64,000 bases of DNA from Streptomyces sp. WP-1. Lineage in GTDB: Bacteria > Actinomycetota > Actinomycetes > Streptomycetales > Streptomycetaceae. The notes below the pieces were generated by a model. It was not told the DNA's origin. It did no database searches and saw only the letters and a program-made list of their open reading frames with translations. Shown in pieces: positions 43,875 through 51,987 of this stretch. Position 1 is the first letter of the stretch. The number at the start of each line of letters is the position of its first letter. The position numbers and the translations under genes were made by a program. Location of the stretch: the NCBI RefSeq assembly GCF_030450125.1, contig NZ_CP123923.1:1240001-1304000 (forward strand). Reading direction: 5' to 3'.

Positions 43875-45860
43875 GTGCAGGACACGCCCGCCGCGATCCC
43901 GGTCGTCCCGATCAGCGGGCCGACCCCGGATCCCTACCAGGCCGCCGTCGAACGCGTCTACCAAGACCCGCCGGACCGGTGGCGGCCGGTCATCGGGGAG
44001 GCGATGTGGTTCCAGTTCGGCGTCTACGACCGGGGGACGAGCCTCGACGAGGCAGGTGCGCGGCACTTCGAGATCCAGCTCGACCTCGCCGGGATCGAGC
44101 CTCCCCGTCGCGTTCTCGAACTCGGCCCCGGCTGGGGCACGGCGACCTCGTACCTCGCCACCCGGTTCCCAAACTGCCCGCGGCTCGACATCGTCAACGT
44201 CAGCCGGCCGCAGCTGGACCACGCGGCCCGGCGGCTCGCTCGGGCCGGCTTGGCCGGCCGGGTCAACCTGTACCTGTGCGCTGCGCGGGACGTCGACCGG
44301 CTGCCCGACCCCGGCGAGCACTACGACCTGGTCCTCCTGCGCGGCGCCATCGTCCACCTCAGCCCGGAGATCCTGGAGGAGACCCTCGCCGGCCTCGCGC
44401 GCCGGATGAGCCCGGGCGGCACGGTGGTGATTTCCGAGCACACCTACGCCGATCTCGATCGGTACCGCTCCGCGATACCCGATCCGGACGACCGGCTCGC
44501 CAGCGGACACCGCAAGACCGTCACCGACCTCACCCGAGCGCTCGACCGTCACGGCTTCGTGCTCCGCGACCTGCGGCAGCTTCCCTCGGTCGGCGACTCT
44601 ATCCGCTGGCTGACCGACATAGGTGCGAACGTGGCGCGGCACTATCCCGGCGCGGATCGCCCCAGGGTCTTCGCCGAACTCGCCGACCACGCCCGGAACT
44701 GGAGCTCCGCACTGCGCACCGGCCAGGTCGCCGTCTCCAGCCTGATCGCCACGCTCGGACCCGCGACCAGGTCCGATCAGTCGCGCCGGACCAGGGCGGT
44801 CATGCCGTCCTTCGGCACCACGGTGCACCTGCCCCCGGTCGAGTTGACGCTTCCGGTCCTGCGGCACCCCGGCGGCGACGAGGCCGAGCGCCGCACCCGG
44901 ATCGCGGACCAGCCGTACCTCGAAGCGCACTACGGGAACGCCGGGGCGGTCGCCGCCTTCGCCGCACACCGGGTTCCCGTTCTCGCCAGCCTCTGCTGGC
45001 CGCATGCCGAGGGCGACCGGATCTTCCACCTCCAGCGCGCCCTGGAACACATCGCCATGCTCGACGACGAATTCGCACGGCCGGACGTGCTGGACAACGA
45101 CGACCAGTGTGCCGTGCTGCGCGAGGACCACCTGAACGTGCTCGACGGCGCCGCGCCGCGCGCCGGAGCCCCTTTGGCGAAGCTGTTCTCCGAGGTGCTC
45201 GCTTCCGTGCTGGCCGATGTCCGCCCGGCGGCCGGGGCGCGGCTCGTCGCGGCCGTCCGGAAACAGATCGAGAACCTGGCCGCCCGGCCGGCACGCCAGG
45301 TGGACGCGCTCAGTCTCGATCAGTACCTGGTATTGCGCCGAGTCGACTTCTTTCTCGACTGGATGGCCGCCTTGACCGAATACGCCCTCGGCATCGACAT
45401 GAGCGGCGGACCGGCCGGGCATCCGGACCTCACGGCGCTGCGGGACACGGCTTTCGACCTCACGGTCCTGTTCGGTGATCTCTACTCCCTGCGCAAGGAG
45501 GCGGCCGAACGGGATCCCCTCAACGCGGTCTGGCTCGTCATGCGCGACGAGCACCTGGATCTGCAGGAGGCCGTCGACGCGCTCGCGGGCAGGTGCGAGG
45601 TGCTGCAGCGCCACCTTGTCGGGATCCGCGATCGAATTCTCGGGTCGGCGCTGGGCGAGCACGCCGCCGTGCGGCGTTACGTACCGGAGATCGTGCACCT
45701 GCACACCGGAATCTGCGAGTTCCATCGAGTGAGCAAGCGCTACCAGGGGCTGGGCTTTTCCGGATCCCGCTTCGACTCCGGCGACCTGACGATCGAGCCG
45801 TACCGCACTCCGGCCTCCATCGCCGACCAGGAGCGACGACACCGACCCTTCGATTCCTGA
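43875..45860 (+). CDS. Methyltransferase - class I terpene synthase fusion
   Basis: This 661-residue protein has two catalytic halves. Residues about 20-300 are a SAM methyltransferase (motif I VLELGPGWGTA at 80-90) related to the enzyme at 41719. Residues about 310-645 are a class I terpene synthase. It has the aspartate-rich motif LDDEFARPD (Asp397, Asp398, Glu399, Asp404), the NSE-type motif GDLYSLRKE (534-542) in which the first residue is Gly instead of Asn, an arginine (488) exactly 46 positions before it as expected for the pyrophosphate sensor, and a late Arg-Tyr pair (622-623). The arrangement suggests methylation and cyclisation of a prenyl diphosphate in one polypeptide. The substrate chain length is unknown. 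Confidence 0.88.
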   Translation: MQDTPAAIPVVPISGPTPDPYQAAVERVYQDPPDRWRPVIGEAMWFQFGVYDRGTSLDEAGARHFEIQLDLAGIEPPRRVLELGPGWGTATSYLATRFPNCPRLDIVNVSRPQLDHAARRLARAGLAGRVNLYLCAARDVDRLPDPGEHYDLVLLRGAIVHLSPEILEETLAGLARRMSPGGTVVISEHTYADLDRYRSAIPDPDDRLASGHRKTVTDLTRALDRHGFVLRDLRQLPSVGDSIRWLTDIGANVARHYPGADRPRVFAELADHARNWSSALRTGQVAVSSLIATLGPATRSDQSRRTRAVMPSFGTTVHLPPVELTLPVLRHPGGDEAERRTRIADQPYLEAHYGNAGAVAAFAAHRVPVLASLCWPHAEGDRIFHLQRALEHIAMLDDEFARPDVLDNDDQCAVLREDHLNVLDGAAPRAGAPLAKLFSEVLASVLADVRPAAGARLVAAVRKQIENLAARPARQVDALSLDQYLVLRRVDFFLDWMAALTEYALGIDMSGGPAGHPDLTALRDTAFDLTVLFGDLYSLRKEAAERDPLNAVWLVMRDEHLDLQEAVDALAGRCEVLQRHLVGIRDRILGSALGEHAAVRRYVPEIVHLHTGICEFHRVSKRYQGLGFSGSRFDSGDLTIEPYRTPASIADQERRHRPFDS

Positions 45861-45871
45861 AGGCGCCGACG

Positions 45872-46170
45872 AGTGCTCACGCCGGGCCGGTGCGGGGCCC
45901 GGGGCGGCGGCCGCCGCGGCGGGGCCGGCCTTCACGGCGCGGGCGCCAGGACGTGCAGGGCGCGCACGTTCGCCTCCGGCACCGCCAGTTGATCGCGGCG
46001 ATGAGCTTCGGGGCGCTCCAGCGCAGCTTCGTGCCGACGGCCGGGACGTCGGGAAACGACGTCCCGGCGGCCGGTGTCCTCGTCGAAGCCGGCAGCCTGG
46101 ACCCGCCCGGCGAGTTCGGGGACGGCTGCGGCGAGGATGGCGTCAACCGGGCGCGGATGCTGCCGCCGGT
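45872..46170 (-). pseudogene. DUF721 (DciA-like) protein remnant, middle and C-terminal part
   Basis: Minus-strand frames together read GGSIRARL, (frameshift) AILAAAVPELAGRVQAAGFD, EDTG, (frameshift) PDVPAVGTKLRWSAPKLIAA, IN, (frameshift) VPEANVRALHVLAPAP and KAGPAAAAAAPGPAPARR. PELAGHVxAVGxDxDTG...TKLRW...VRALxVLxPG is the typical central and C-terminal part of streptomycete DUF721 proteins. It begins about where the remnant at 40309-40555 ends in the protein. It lies 12 bp past the terpene synthase stop. Confidence 0.65.
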
Positions 46171-46492
46171 GGCCGGGGCGGTCATGCCGTGCTTTTTCCG
46201 GGCCGTCTCAAGAAGTCGTTCGAACGGCGACGTGAGACCGGGACGGCTGACGTGTCTGGAGGTGCGCGGTTCCCGTGCGCTCACGGCAGCCGCCCCGGCA
46301 TGCGTATCCCTCTACCCGCGTTCGTGTATTTCACAGGAGCCCTGCGAAAACATTTGACGTGAACCGTTGGCGGCGTCCGGGTCAGCCGGTAACGGCTTCC
46401 GATCCACGACATGCATCCGCGGGCCCCGCCCCCGGGTGGGGGTGGGGCCCGCAGTGATGCTCCTACCGACTGTCGGCAGTCGGCAGTCGGCT
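46171..46492. other. 322-bp gap, no gene seen
   Basis: No gene is supported. A minus-strand frame continues from the DUF721 remnant (ERLLETARKKHG) but has no start or domain of its own. At 46458-46492 the phrase GTCGGCAGTCGGCAGTCGG is a short 7-bp triplication just after the stop of the small membrane protein. Confidence 0.45.
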
Positions 46493-46654
46493 TTACCAGC
46501 GATACCAGCGCGCGCTGCCGCCCTTGGGCCGGGCCACGAACCCGACGAGCCACACGACGAGCACGATGACGGCGATCCACCACAGGGCCTTGAGTGCGAA
46601 TCCGGCACCGAAGAGGATCAGAGCGAGCAGAAGAACGAGAAGCAGGGGAACCAT
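46493..46654 (-). CDS. Small hydrophobic membrane protein
   Basis: This 53-residue protein is mostly two membrane helices (VPLLLVLLLALILFGAGFAL and LWWIAVIVLVVWLVGFVA) and a basic tail, RPKGGSARWYRW. A GGAGG sequence 9 bases upstream supports the ATG at 46654 over an in-frame GTG at 46675. The pattern matches the widespread small hydrophobic (hydrophobic W-W-I) proteins of actinobacteria whose function is unknown. It stands alone, with no near neighbour on its strand. Confidence 0.75.
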   Translation of the reverse strand: MVPLLLVLLLALILFGAGFALKALWWIAVIVLVVWLVGFVARPKGGSARWYRW

Positions 46655-47034
46655 GATTATCAACCTCCGGGCCACCTTGTGCCCGGCATCTCCCCCTCCA
46701 ATCCCGGGTTACCGACCGCATTACTACATCCGGTCGCCCACGAGGTTGACCGTCGCAGTGACACGGGTCTGCTCCGGGCGGCCCTTCGTCGCCCATGCGG
46801 ATGAGTCCGGGCACTCCATGAGCTGGTTCGAGGTTTTGCTGGAGGGACTCGACGATGCCGGGCGCGACCGCGTGGCCGCGCATGTTCACCGGCACACGCG
46901 GAGGACGCATCTCCACCGCAGTCCTACGTGACTGCCGCGAGTCCCCCGCTCCCTTCCCGGCCCTTCCCGGCCCCACTGTCCTCACCCGCTGACACGGGTC
47001 AAGGAACGCTGGACCCCACCTGGTCCCCAAAAAT
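46655..47034. other. 380-bp gap between small membrane gene and tRNA
   Basis: No protein gene is supported. The frames here that look long on the minus strand include the tRNA sequence and are artefacts of it. Confidence 0.55.
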
Positions 47035-47076
47035 GATCGAGGGGCGGTTCCGGATGTCTCCGAAACCGCCCCTGAT
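47035..47076 (-). terminator. Intrinsic terminator of tRNA-Pro
   Basis: On the minus strand an AGGGGCGGTTTCGG...CCGGAACCGCCCCT stem-loop follows the tRNA 3' end by about 20 bp. It is followed by GATCATTTTTGGGG with a run of five T, an unusually canonical rho-independent terminator for this GC content. Confidence 0.85.
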
Positions 47077-47092
47077 CTGCGACTCTGTCGAG

Positions 47093-47166
<74 letters not shown>

Positions 47167-47249
47167 ATGCGGCCCACGCGGTGTATCGCGTGATCACGCA
47201 GGTCAACACTACCGTATGCGCGCGGGTGCCCGCTGACATCGGGGGCGGG

Positions 47250-47786
47250 TCACTTGATGAAGGCGTTGGCGACGACCACGACCAGGCCGAGGAGGGCGTC
47301 GCCGAGGCCCATGAGGACGGCGGCGGGCCAGGGGCGGGCCGCCTGGCGGGCGGTGGTCAGTCCCAGGGTGAAGAGGATCAGGACGTTCAGGGTGAAGGCG
47401 GGGTATTCGACGCCCTTGGCCGGCCACCATCCCCAGCCCGCGCCCGCGAGCAGGAGGACCGTCGGTGCGACGGCCGCGACCAGCGGCCACTCGTTGCGCA
47501 GCGCCCGCAGGCCGTCCCAGCGGCGGTGCGGGACGCGCTCGGCGATGTAGTGGGCGTACCCGTGGGCCAGGGCGGAGGCGAGGGCGGTCACCAGCAGCCA
47601 CAGCGCGTCGTAGCGGCGGGTCGCGGGGGTGCTGGTGCCGTAGCGGGTGAGGGCGGCGACCATCGAGCTGGCGAGGACGGCGCCGTAGACCCCGCCGAAG
47701 AGGAGCGCCTCGCGGGTGCTGTGCCCGCCGGGGCGCGGTCCCTCCGCCACCTGTCCGTGGGCGTCCGCCGCGGTCGAGTCGGCCAT
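47250..47786 (-). CDS. Multi-helix membrane protein of unknown function
   Basis: This 178-residue protein has a polar N-terminus of about 30 residues and five predicted helices: LLFGGVYGAVLASSMVAAL, LWLLVTALASALAHGYAHYI, WPLVAAVAPTVLLLAGAGWG, YPAFTLNVLILFTLGLTTAR and VLMGLGDALLGLVVVVANAF. No domain is recognised, although the size and the HGYAHY motif recall small actinobacterial integral membrane proteins. The start is the ATG at 47786, preceded by GTGGAAGAC. It is divergent from the cupin gene with 131 bp between. Confidence 0.75.
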   Translation of the reverse strand: MADSTAADAHGQVAEGPRPGGHSTREALLFGGVYGAVLASSMVAALTRYGTSTPATRRYDALWLLVTALASALAHGYAHYIAERVPHRRWDGLRALRNEWPLVAAVAPTVLLLAGAGWGWWPAKGVEYPAFTLNVLILFTLGLTTARQAARPWPAAVLMGLGDALLGLVVVVANAFIK

Positions 47787-47917
47787 GTCTTCCACGATCA
47801 CCCCCGGCCCGCGCGCCCGCCAGTCCGCGCGGCCCGACGAAGTGTCCGGCGACCAGGCCCGATGCCGCACACTCTGTCGACGGCGCCCGGGGCGCGGGCC
47901 CCGTTAGGGTCGGGCCC

Positions 47918-48262
47918 ATGACGCACAGCTTCGCGCTCCACATTCCCGACGCCGACCTCGAACCCGAGCCCCTCGACCCGGAACAGATCGTCTCCGGGAA
48001 CCCCGAGGTCACCGGGAAGGTGCTCTGGGAGTCGGCGGACGGCCGGCAGATCCGCGGGATCTGGCAGATCACCCCCGGCGTGGTCACCGACACCGAGGCC
48101 GACGAGCTGTTCGTCGTGGTCAGCGGCTCCGCCACGATCGACGTCGAGGACGGCCCGACGCTGCGGGTCGGGCCGGGCGACATGGCGGTGCTGCGCGCGG
48201 GCGACCGTACGACGTGGACCGTGCACGAGACGCTCCGCAAGGCGTACGCCATCAATCTGTAG
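47918..48262 (+). CDS. Cupin-domain protein
   Basis: This 114-residue single-domain cupin has the strand pattern GIWQITPGVVTDTEADELFV, VVSGSATIDVEDG and LRVGPGDMAVLRAGDRTTWT. The usual metal-binding HxH of motif 1 is replaced (VTDTEADE), so it may not hold a metal; it resembles the (S)-ureidoglycine aminohydrolase/ethanolamine-type stand-alone cupins annotated DUF861. The role is unknown. It is followed after about 155 bp by the inositol-type dehydrogenase genes. Confidence 0.8.
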   Translation: MTHSFALHIPDADLEPEPLDPEQIVSGNPEVTGKVLWESADGRQIRGIWQITPGVVTDTEADELFVVVSGSATIDVEDGPTLRVGPGDMAVLRAGDRTTWTVHETLRKAYAINL

Positions 48263-48333
48263 GGCACTCGCGGAACTGCCGGAGGCGGCGCACCGAAACC
48301 GGCGATCTCGACATCCCGCCCCGTTCGGGGCGT

Positions 48334-48352
48334 TGACAGCGCCACCATGTCA
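48334..48352. promoter_or_regulatory. TGACA-N9-TGTCA inverted repeat before the sugar dehydrogenase genes
   Basis: This lies 67 bp upstream of the first Gfo/Idh/MocA gene. It overlaps a TTGACA hexamer (48333-48338) that could act as a -35 box, although no good -10 follows. A repressor of the sugar/inositol genes is the natural candidate, but no regulator gene is adjacent. Confidence 0.35.
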
Positions 48353-48418
48353 GGACAAAGGTGGCCGGGCGGGGGCGGTGGACCGGTCCCGGGGTGCTGA
48401 CGCGGAGAGGCGGGCAGG

Positions 48419-49567
48419 GTGGAGGAGCTGGGTGTCGCCGTCGTCGGGTTCGGCTGGATGGGCCGGGTGCACACCCGGGCGTACGCCCGTCTCCCCCACC
48501 ACTACCCCCGGCTCCCGCTGCGGCCGCGGCTGATCGCGGTCGCCGAGGAGGTGCCGGGCCGGGCCGAGGAGGCCGCCGGGCAGTTCGGTTTCGCCACCGC
48601 GACCCGCGACTGGCGGGAGGTGGCCGCCGATCCCCGGGTGCGGGCGGTCAGCGTCACCGCGCCGAACTTCCTGCACCGCAGGATCGGGGTGGCGATGGCC
48701 GAGGCGGGCAAGCACCTGTGGATCGAGAAGCCGGTGGGCCTGTCCGCCGGGGACGCCCGCGCGGTCGCGGACGCCGCCGCGCGGGCCGGGGTACAGGGCA
48801 CCGTCGGCTTCAACTACCGCAACGCGCCCGCCGTGGAACGGGCCCGCGATCTGATCGCCGCGGGTGAGATCGGCGCCGTCACCCATGTGCGCATCCGGTT
48901 GTTCAGCGACTACGCCGCCCACCCCGACTCCGCCCTGACCTGGCGCTACGAGCGCGAGCGCGGCGGCAGCGGGGTGCTCGGCGATCTGGCCTCGCACGGC
49001 GCCGACCTGGCCCGCTTCCTGCTCGGCGACATCACCGCGCTGACCGCCGACACCGCGGTCTTCGTCCCCGAGCGCGCCCGCCCGGCCGGTGCCACCGCCG
49101 GTCACATCCTCACCGGCGGCGCCGAGCGCGGCCTGGTGGAGAACGAGGACTACGTCGGCTGCCTGCTGCGCTTCGCCTCCGGCGCCCGGGGTGTCCTGGA
49201 GGCGTGCCGGGTCTCGGTCGGCGAGCAGAACGCCTACGGCTTCGAGGTGCACGGCACGAGCGGCGCGGTGTTCTGGGACTTCCGGCGGATGAACGAACTC
49301 GCGGTCAGCCGGGGCACGGCCATCCAGGACCAGCCGGTGTGCACCGTGCAGGCCGGCCCGGGCGACGGCGAGTTCGCCGCGTTCCAGCCGGGCGCGGCCA
49401 ACGCGATGGGCTACGACGATCTGAAGGTCGTCGAGGCCCACCGGTTCCTGCGCTCCATCGCCGAGGGCAGACCGTACGGCGCGACGCTCGCGGACGCGGT
49501 GCGCGGCGCGGTCGTCCTGGACGCGATGGCCGAGTCCGCGGCCAGTGGCAACTGGGTCGATCTGTAG
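48419..49567 (+). CDS. Gfo/Idh/MocA-family oxidoreductase
   Basis: This 382-residue NAD(P)-dependent sugar or cyclitol dehydrogenase has the N-terminal Rossmann fold VAVVGFGWMGRVHTRAY, the EKP catalytic lysine motif in HLWIEKPVGLS, and the YRNAPAVERA and GDLASHGADLARFL segments of the substrate domain. The start is GTG 48419. The next gene encodes a second member of the same family 68 bp on, and an inosose-dehydratase-like gene is nearby. Together they suggest oxidation of inositol isomers or a rare sugar. Confidence 0.88.
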   Translation: MEELGVAVVGFGWMGRVHTRAYARLPHHYPRLPLRPRLIAVAEEVPGRAEEAAGQFGFATATRDWREVAADPRVRAVSVTAPNFLHRRIGVAMAEAGKHLWIEKPVGLSAGDARAVADAAARAGVQGTVGFNYRNAPAVERARDLIAAGEIGAVTHVRIRLFSDYAAHPDSALTWRYERERGGSGVLGDLASHGADLARFLLGDITALTADTAVFVPERARPAGATAGHILTGGAERGLVENEDYVGCLLRFASGARGVLEACRVSVGEQNAYGFEVHGTSGAVFWDFRRMNELAVSRGTAIQDQPVCTVQAGPGDGEFAAFQPGAANAMGYDDLKVVEAHRFLRSIAEGRPYGATLADAVRGAVVLDAMAESAASGNWVDL

Positions 49568-49635
49568 GCAGGTTGAGCGACCACCCCGTGACCTCTCGCC
49601 CCTTTCGTCCGAACCCCTGAGGAGCGGCAACACCC

Positions 49636-50640
49636 ATGCGTATCGGAATCCTCGGCCTCGGCCGCATCGGCGTCTTCCACGCCGAGACCCTCTCCGGGCT
49701 CGACGCCGTCGCATCACTCGTGTTCGCCGATCCGCTCGCGGACGCCGCGAAGGCCGCCGCCGAGCGGTTCGGGGCACAGGTCGCGGACTCGCCGGGGGCC
49801 CTGCTGGCAGCCGGGGTGGACGCCCTGGTCGTGGCGGCGGCCACGGACGCCCATCCCGCGCTGATCCGCGCCGGTGTGGCGGCGGGTGTCCCGGTCTTCT
49901 GCGAGAAGCCGGTGGCCCGCACCATGGCGGAGGGCGTGGCGCTGCGCGACCGGGTGCGCGGCAGCGGGGTGCCGGTCCAGATCGGCTACAACCGCCGCTT
50001 CGACGCGGGTTTCGCCGCCGCGCGGGCCGCCGTGCGCTCGGGCGAGTTGGGGGCGCTGCACACCGTGCGCTGTACGACGCTGGACCCGGCACCGCCGCCG
50101 GCCGCGTACGTCGCCGCCTCCGGTGGCATCTTCCGGGACTGCTCGGCGCACGACTTCGACATCATCCGGTGGGTGACGGGCCGCGAGGTCACCGAGGTGT
50201 ACGCGGTCGGCGGCAACCGCGGCGCCGGCCCCATCGCGCGGGCCGGTGACGCCGACACCGCGGGCGCGGTCCTCACCCTGGACGACGGCACGATCGCGCT
50301 GGTCTCCAACTCTCGTCACAACGGCCGGGGTTACGACGTCCGCATGGAGCTGCACGGCTTCGCCGACGCCATCGCCGTGGGCCTGGACGAGCGTTTGCCG
50401 CTGCGCTCGGCCGAACCCGGGGCCGGCTTTCCGTCCGGCACCCCGCACGCCTTCTTCATGGACCGTTTCGCCGACGCCTACCGCGCCGAACTCACCGCGT
50501 TCACCGAGGTGGTGGCCGGCACCAGGACGTCCCCGTGCACCGTCGAGGACGCCCTGGAGGCGGGCTGGATCGCCGAGGCCTGCACGCTCTCCCGCGCCGA
50601 GCACCGCCCGGTGACGGTCGCGGAGGTGCGGCAGGTCTGA
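49636..50640 (+). CDS. iolG: Inositol 2-dehydrogenase-like Gfo/Idh/MocA protein
   Basis: This 334-residue dehydrogenase has IGILGLGRIGVFHAETL at the N-terminus, the EKP motif in VFCEKPVARTMAEG, QIGYNRRFDAGFAAARAAV, and the histidine-bearing GGIFRDCSAHDFDIIRWVTG. These features and its length match myo-inositol 2-dehydrogenases (IolG), which yield scyllo-inosose. It is likely co-transcribed with the previous gene. Close relatives acting on scyllo-inositol or glucose cannot be excluded, so the symbol is provisional. Confidence 0.8.
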   Translation: MRIGILGLGRIGVFHAETLSGLDAVASLVFADPLADAAKAAAERFGAQVADSPGALLAAGVDALVVAAATDAHPALIRAGVAAGVPVFCEKPVARTMAEGVALRDRVRGSGVPVQIGYNRRFDAGFAAARAAVRSGELGALHTVRCTTLDPAPPPAAYVAASGGIFRDCSAHDFDIIRWVTGREVTEVYAVGGNRGAGPIARAGDADTAGAVLTLDDGTIALVSNSRHNGRGYDVRMELHGFADAIAVGLDERLPLRSAEPGAGFPSGTPHAFFMDRFADAYRAELTAFTEVVAGTRTSPCTVEDALEAGWIAEACTLSRAEHRPVTVAEVRQV

Positions 50641-50663
50641 CGGACGCGGTACCGGGGCCTTCC

Positions 50664-50858
50664 TCAGCCGCAGTACCGCACCAGCCACTCGTCCGCGTGA
50701 TACCGGTCGCGGGCCGGGTCCGGCAGCGTGGCCGGGCTGGTCTCGACCGTGTCCTCGGGACGTATCCGCTCGGGCAGGGTGCCGAAGCGTTCCCGGCGCC
50801 GGGCCGCCGCGTCGGCGGTGTCCTGTGCCGTGTTCCGGGGTTCCGTACGGTGTGTCAT
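50664..50858 (-). CDS. Small hydrophilic protein of unknown function
   Basis: This 64-residue charged protein begins THRTEPRNTAQDTADAAARR and ends DPARDRYHADEWLVRYCG. A strong ribosome site (GGGAGGACGAGG) precedes ATG 50858. No domain or membrane segment is visible. It converges with the inositol dehydrogenase gene with 23 bp between. The clear start signal and composition argue that it is a real gene, but no function can be offered. Confidence 0.65.
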   Translation of the reverse strand: MTHRTEPRNTAQDTADAAARRRERFGTLPERIRPEDTVETSPATLPDPARDRYHADEWLVRYCG

Positions 50859-51082
50859 CCTCGTCCTCCCGTCTGCGCGGGCGCCCCCGTTCACCTCAAC
50901 AACGCCCACGTGCCCCCGGTTGGTTCCCGGCCGCGTCTGGCGCGAATCCGTCAGGGTTGCGCAGGAACGACGCCCGCCTCTCGGGCGTCATGTCCGGCAG
51001 CGCCGGACCGGCGCGGCGAGGACGCGCGACGGGTCGTACGGCGTGCGCGCGCCGTCCGCGACGACGCGGCGGGTGCCCCTCC

Positions 51083-51985
51083 TCACGCCCCGCAGGACCG
51101 CAGGAACCTTCGTGTCCGCTCCGCGATCGGCAGCGGCTTGTCCGGCGCGCACGGGTACATGTCCTGCTCCACGATGGCGAACAGGTCCACGCCCAGCTTC
51201 TGCGCCGCCTCCAGCACGGGGCCCAACTCCGGTACCCCGTGCGGTGGTTCGCGGAAGACGCCCCGGGCCACGGCGGGACCGAAGGGCAGCTCGCGCGCGA
51301 CGACCTCGGCGAGCACGGCCGGGTCGACCTGCTTGAGATGGAGATAGCCGATGCGTTCGCCGTACGTCTCGATCAGCCTGACGCTGTCGCCGCCGCAGTA
51401 GGCGTAGTGCCCGGTGTCCAGGCACAGGCCGACCGAGCCGGAGTCGGTCGCGTCGAGGAAGCGTTCGACGTGGGCCTCGGTGTCGATATGGGTGTCGGCG
51501 TGCGGGTGCACCACGATGTCGAGGCCGTACGTCTCCTTCACCTGGCGGCCCAGCCGTTCCATGCCCCGGGCGAGGTGGCCCCACTGCTCGGCGGTCAGCT
51601 CGGACGGCTCCAGGATCTCGGCGGTCTTGTCGTCGCGCCAGAAGGACGGGATCACCACGAGGTGCCGGGCGCCCACCGCCTGGGTGAGCGCGGCGACCTG
51701 GGAGACATGGGCCCAGGTGTCGGCCCAGACGGCGGGGCCGCGGTGCAGGCCGGTGAAGACCGTGCCCGCGGAGACCTTGAGGTCGCGGCGGGCCACCTCC
51801 TCGGTGAGCCGGGCGGGGTCGGTGGGCAGGTAGCCGTAGGGGCCGAGTTCGATCCAGGCGTAGCCGGCCTCGGCGACCTCGTCCAGGAAGCGTTCCCAGG
51901 GCACCTGCCGCGGGTCGTCGGGGAACCAGACGCCCCAGGAGTCGGGGGCGGAGCCGACCCGGACGCGGTCGAGTACGTGCGGCAT
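51083..51985 (-). CDS. Sugar phosphate isomerase/epimerase family, inosose dehydratase (IolE)-like
   Basis: This 300-residue TIM-barrel protein of the xylose-isomerase-like fold begins VRVGSAPDSWGVWFPDDPRQ, a near-signature of inosose dehydratases. Metal-site candidates follow in IELGPYGYLP, VVHPHADTHID, LCLDTGHYAYCGGD and HLKQVD. It would dehydrate scyllo-inosose, the product of the IolG-type enzyme encoded on the opposite strand. Directly downstream on the same strand of transcription there is nothing; 2 bp upstream ends a broken sugar-binding protein gene, so the locus has lost its transporter component. Confidence 0.82.
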   Translation of the reverse strand: MPHVLDRVRVGSAPDSWGVWFPDDPRQVPWERFLDEVAEAGYAWIELGPYGYLPTDPARLTEEVARRDLKVSAGTVFTGLHRGPAVWADTWAHVSQVAALTQAVGARHLVVIPSFWRDDKTAEILEPSELTAEQWGHLARGMERLGRQVKETYGLDIVVHPHADTHIDTEAHVERFLDATDSGSVGLCLDTGHYAYCGGDSVRLIETYGERIGYLHLKQVDPAVLAEVVARELPFGPAVARGVFREPPHGVPELGPVLEAAQKLGVDLFAIVEQDMYPCAPDKPLPIAERTRRFLRSCGA

Positions 51986-51987
51986 GA

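Noticed and set aside
41719..45860. Geosmin or standard 2-methylisoborneol cluster
   Set aside because: 2-MIB loci have a separate GPP methyltransferase and cyclase with an associated Crp-like protein, and geosmin synthase has two terpene domains. Here the cyclase is fused to a methyltransferase and its metal motif differs.
40309..46170. Simple insertion of the terpenoid cluster into one DUF721 gene
   Set aside because: For a minus-strand gene the N-terminal piece should lie at the higher coordinate; here it lies at the lower one, so one clean insertion cannot explain the order.
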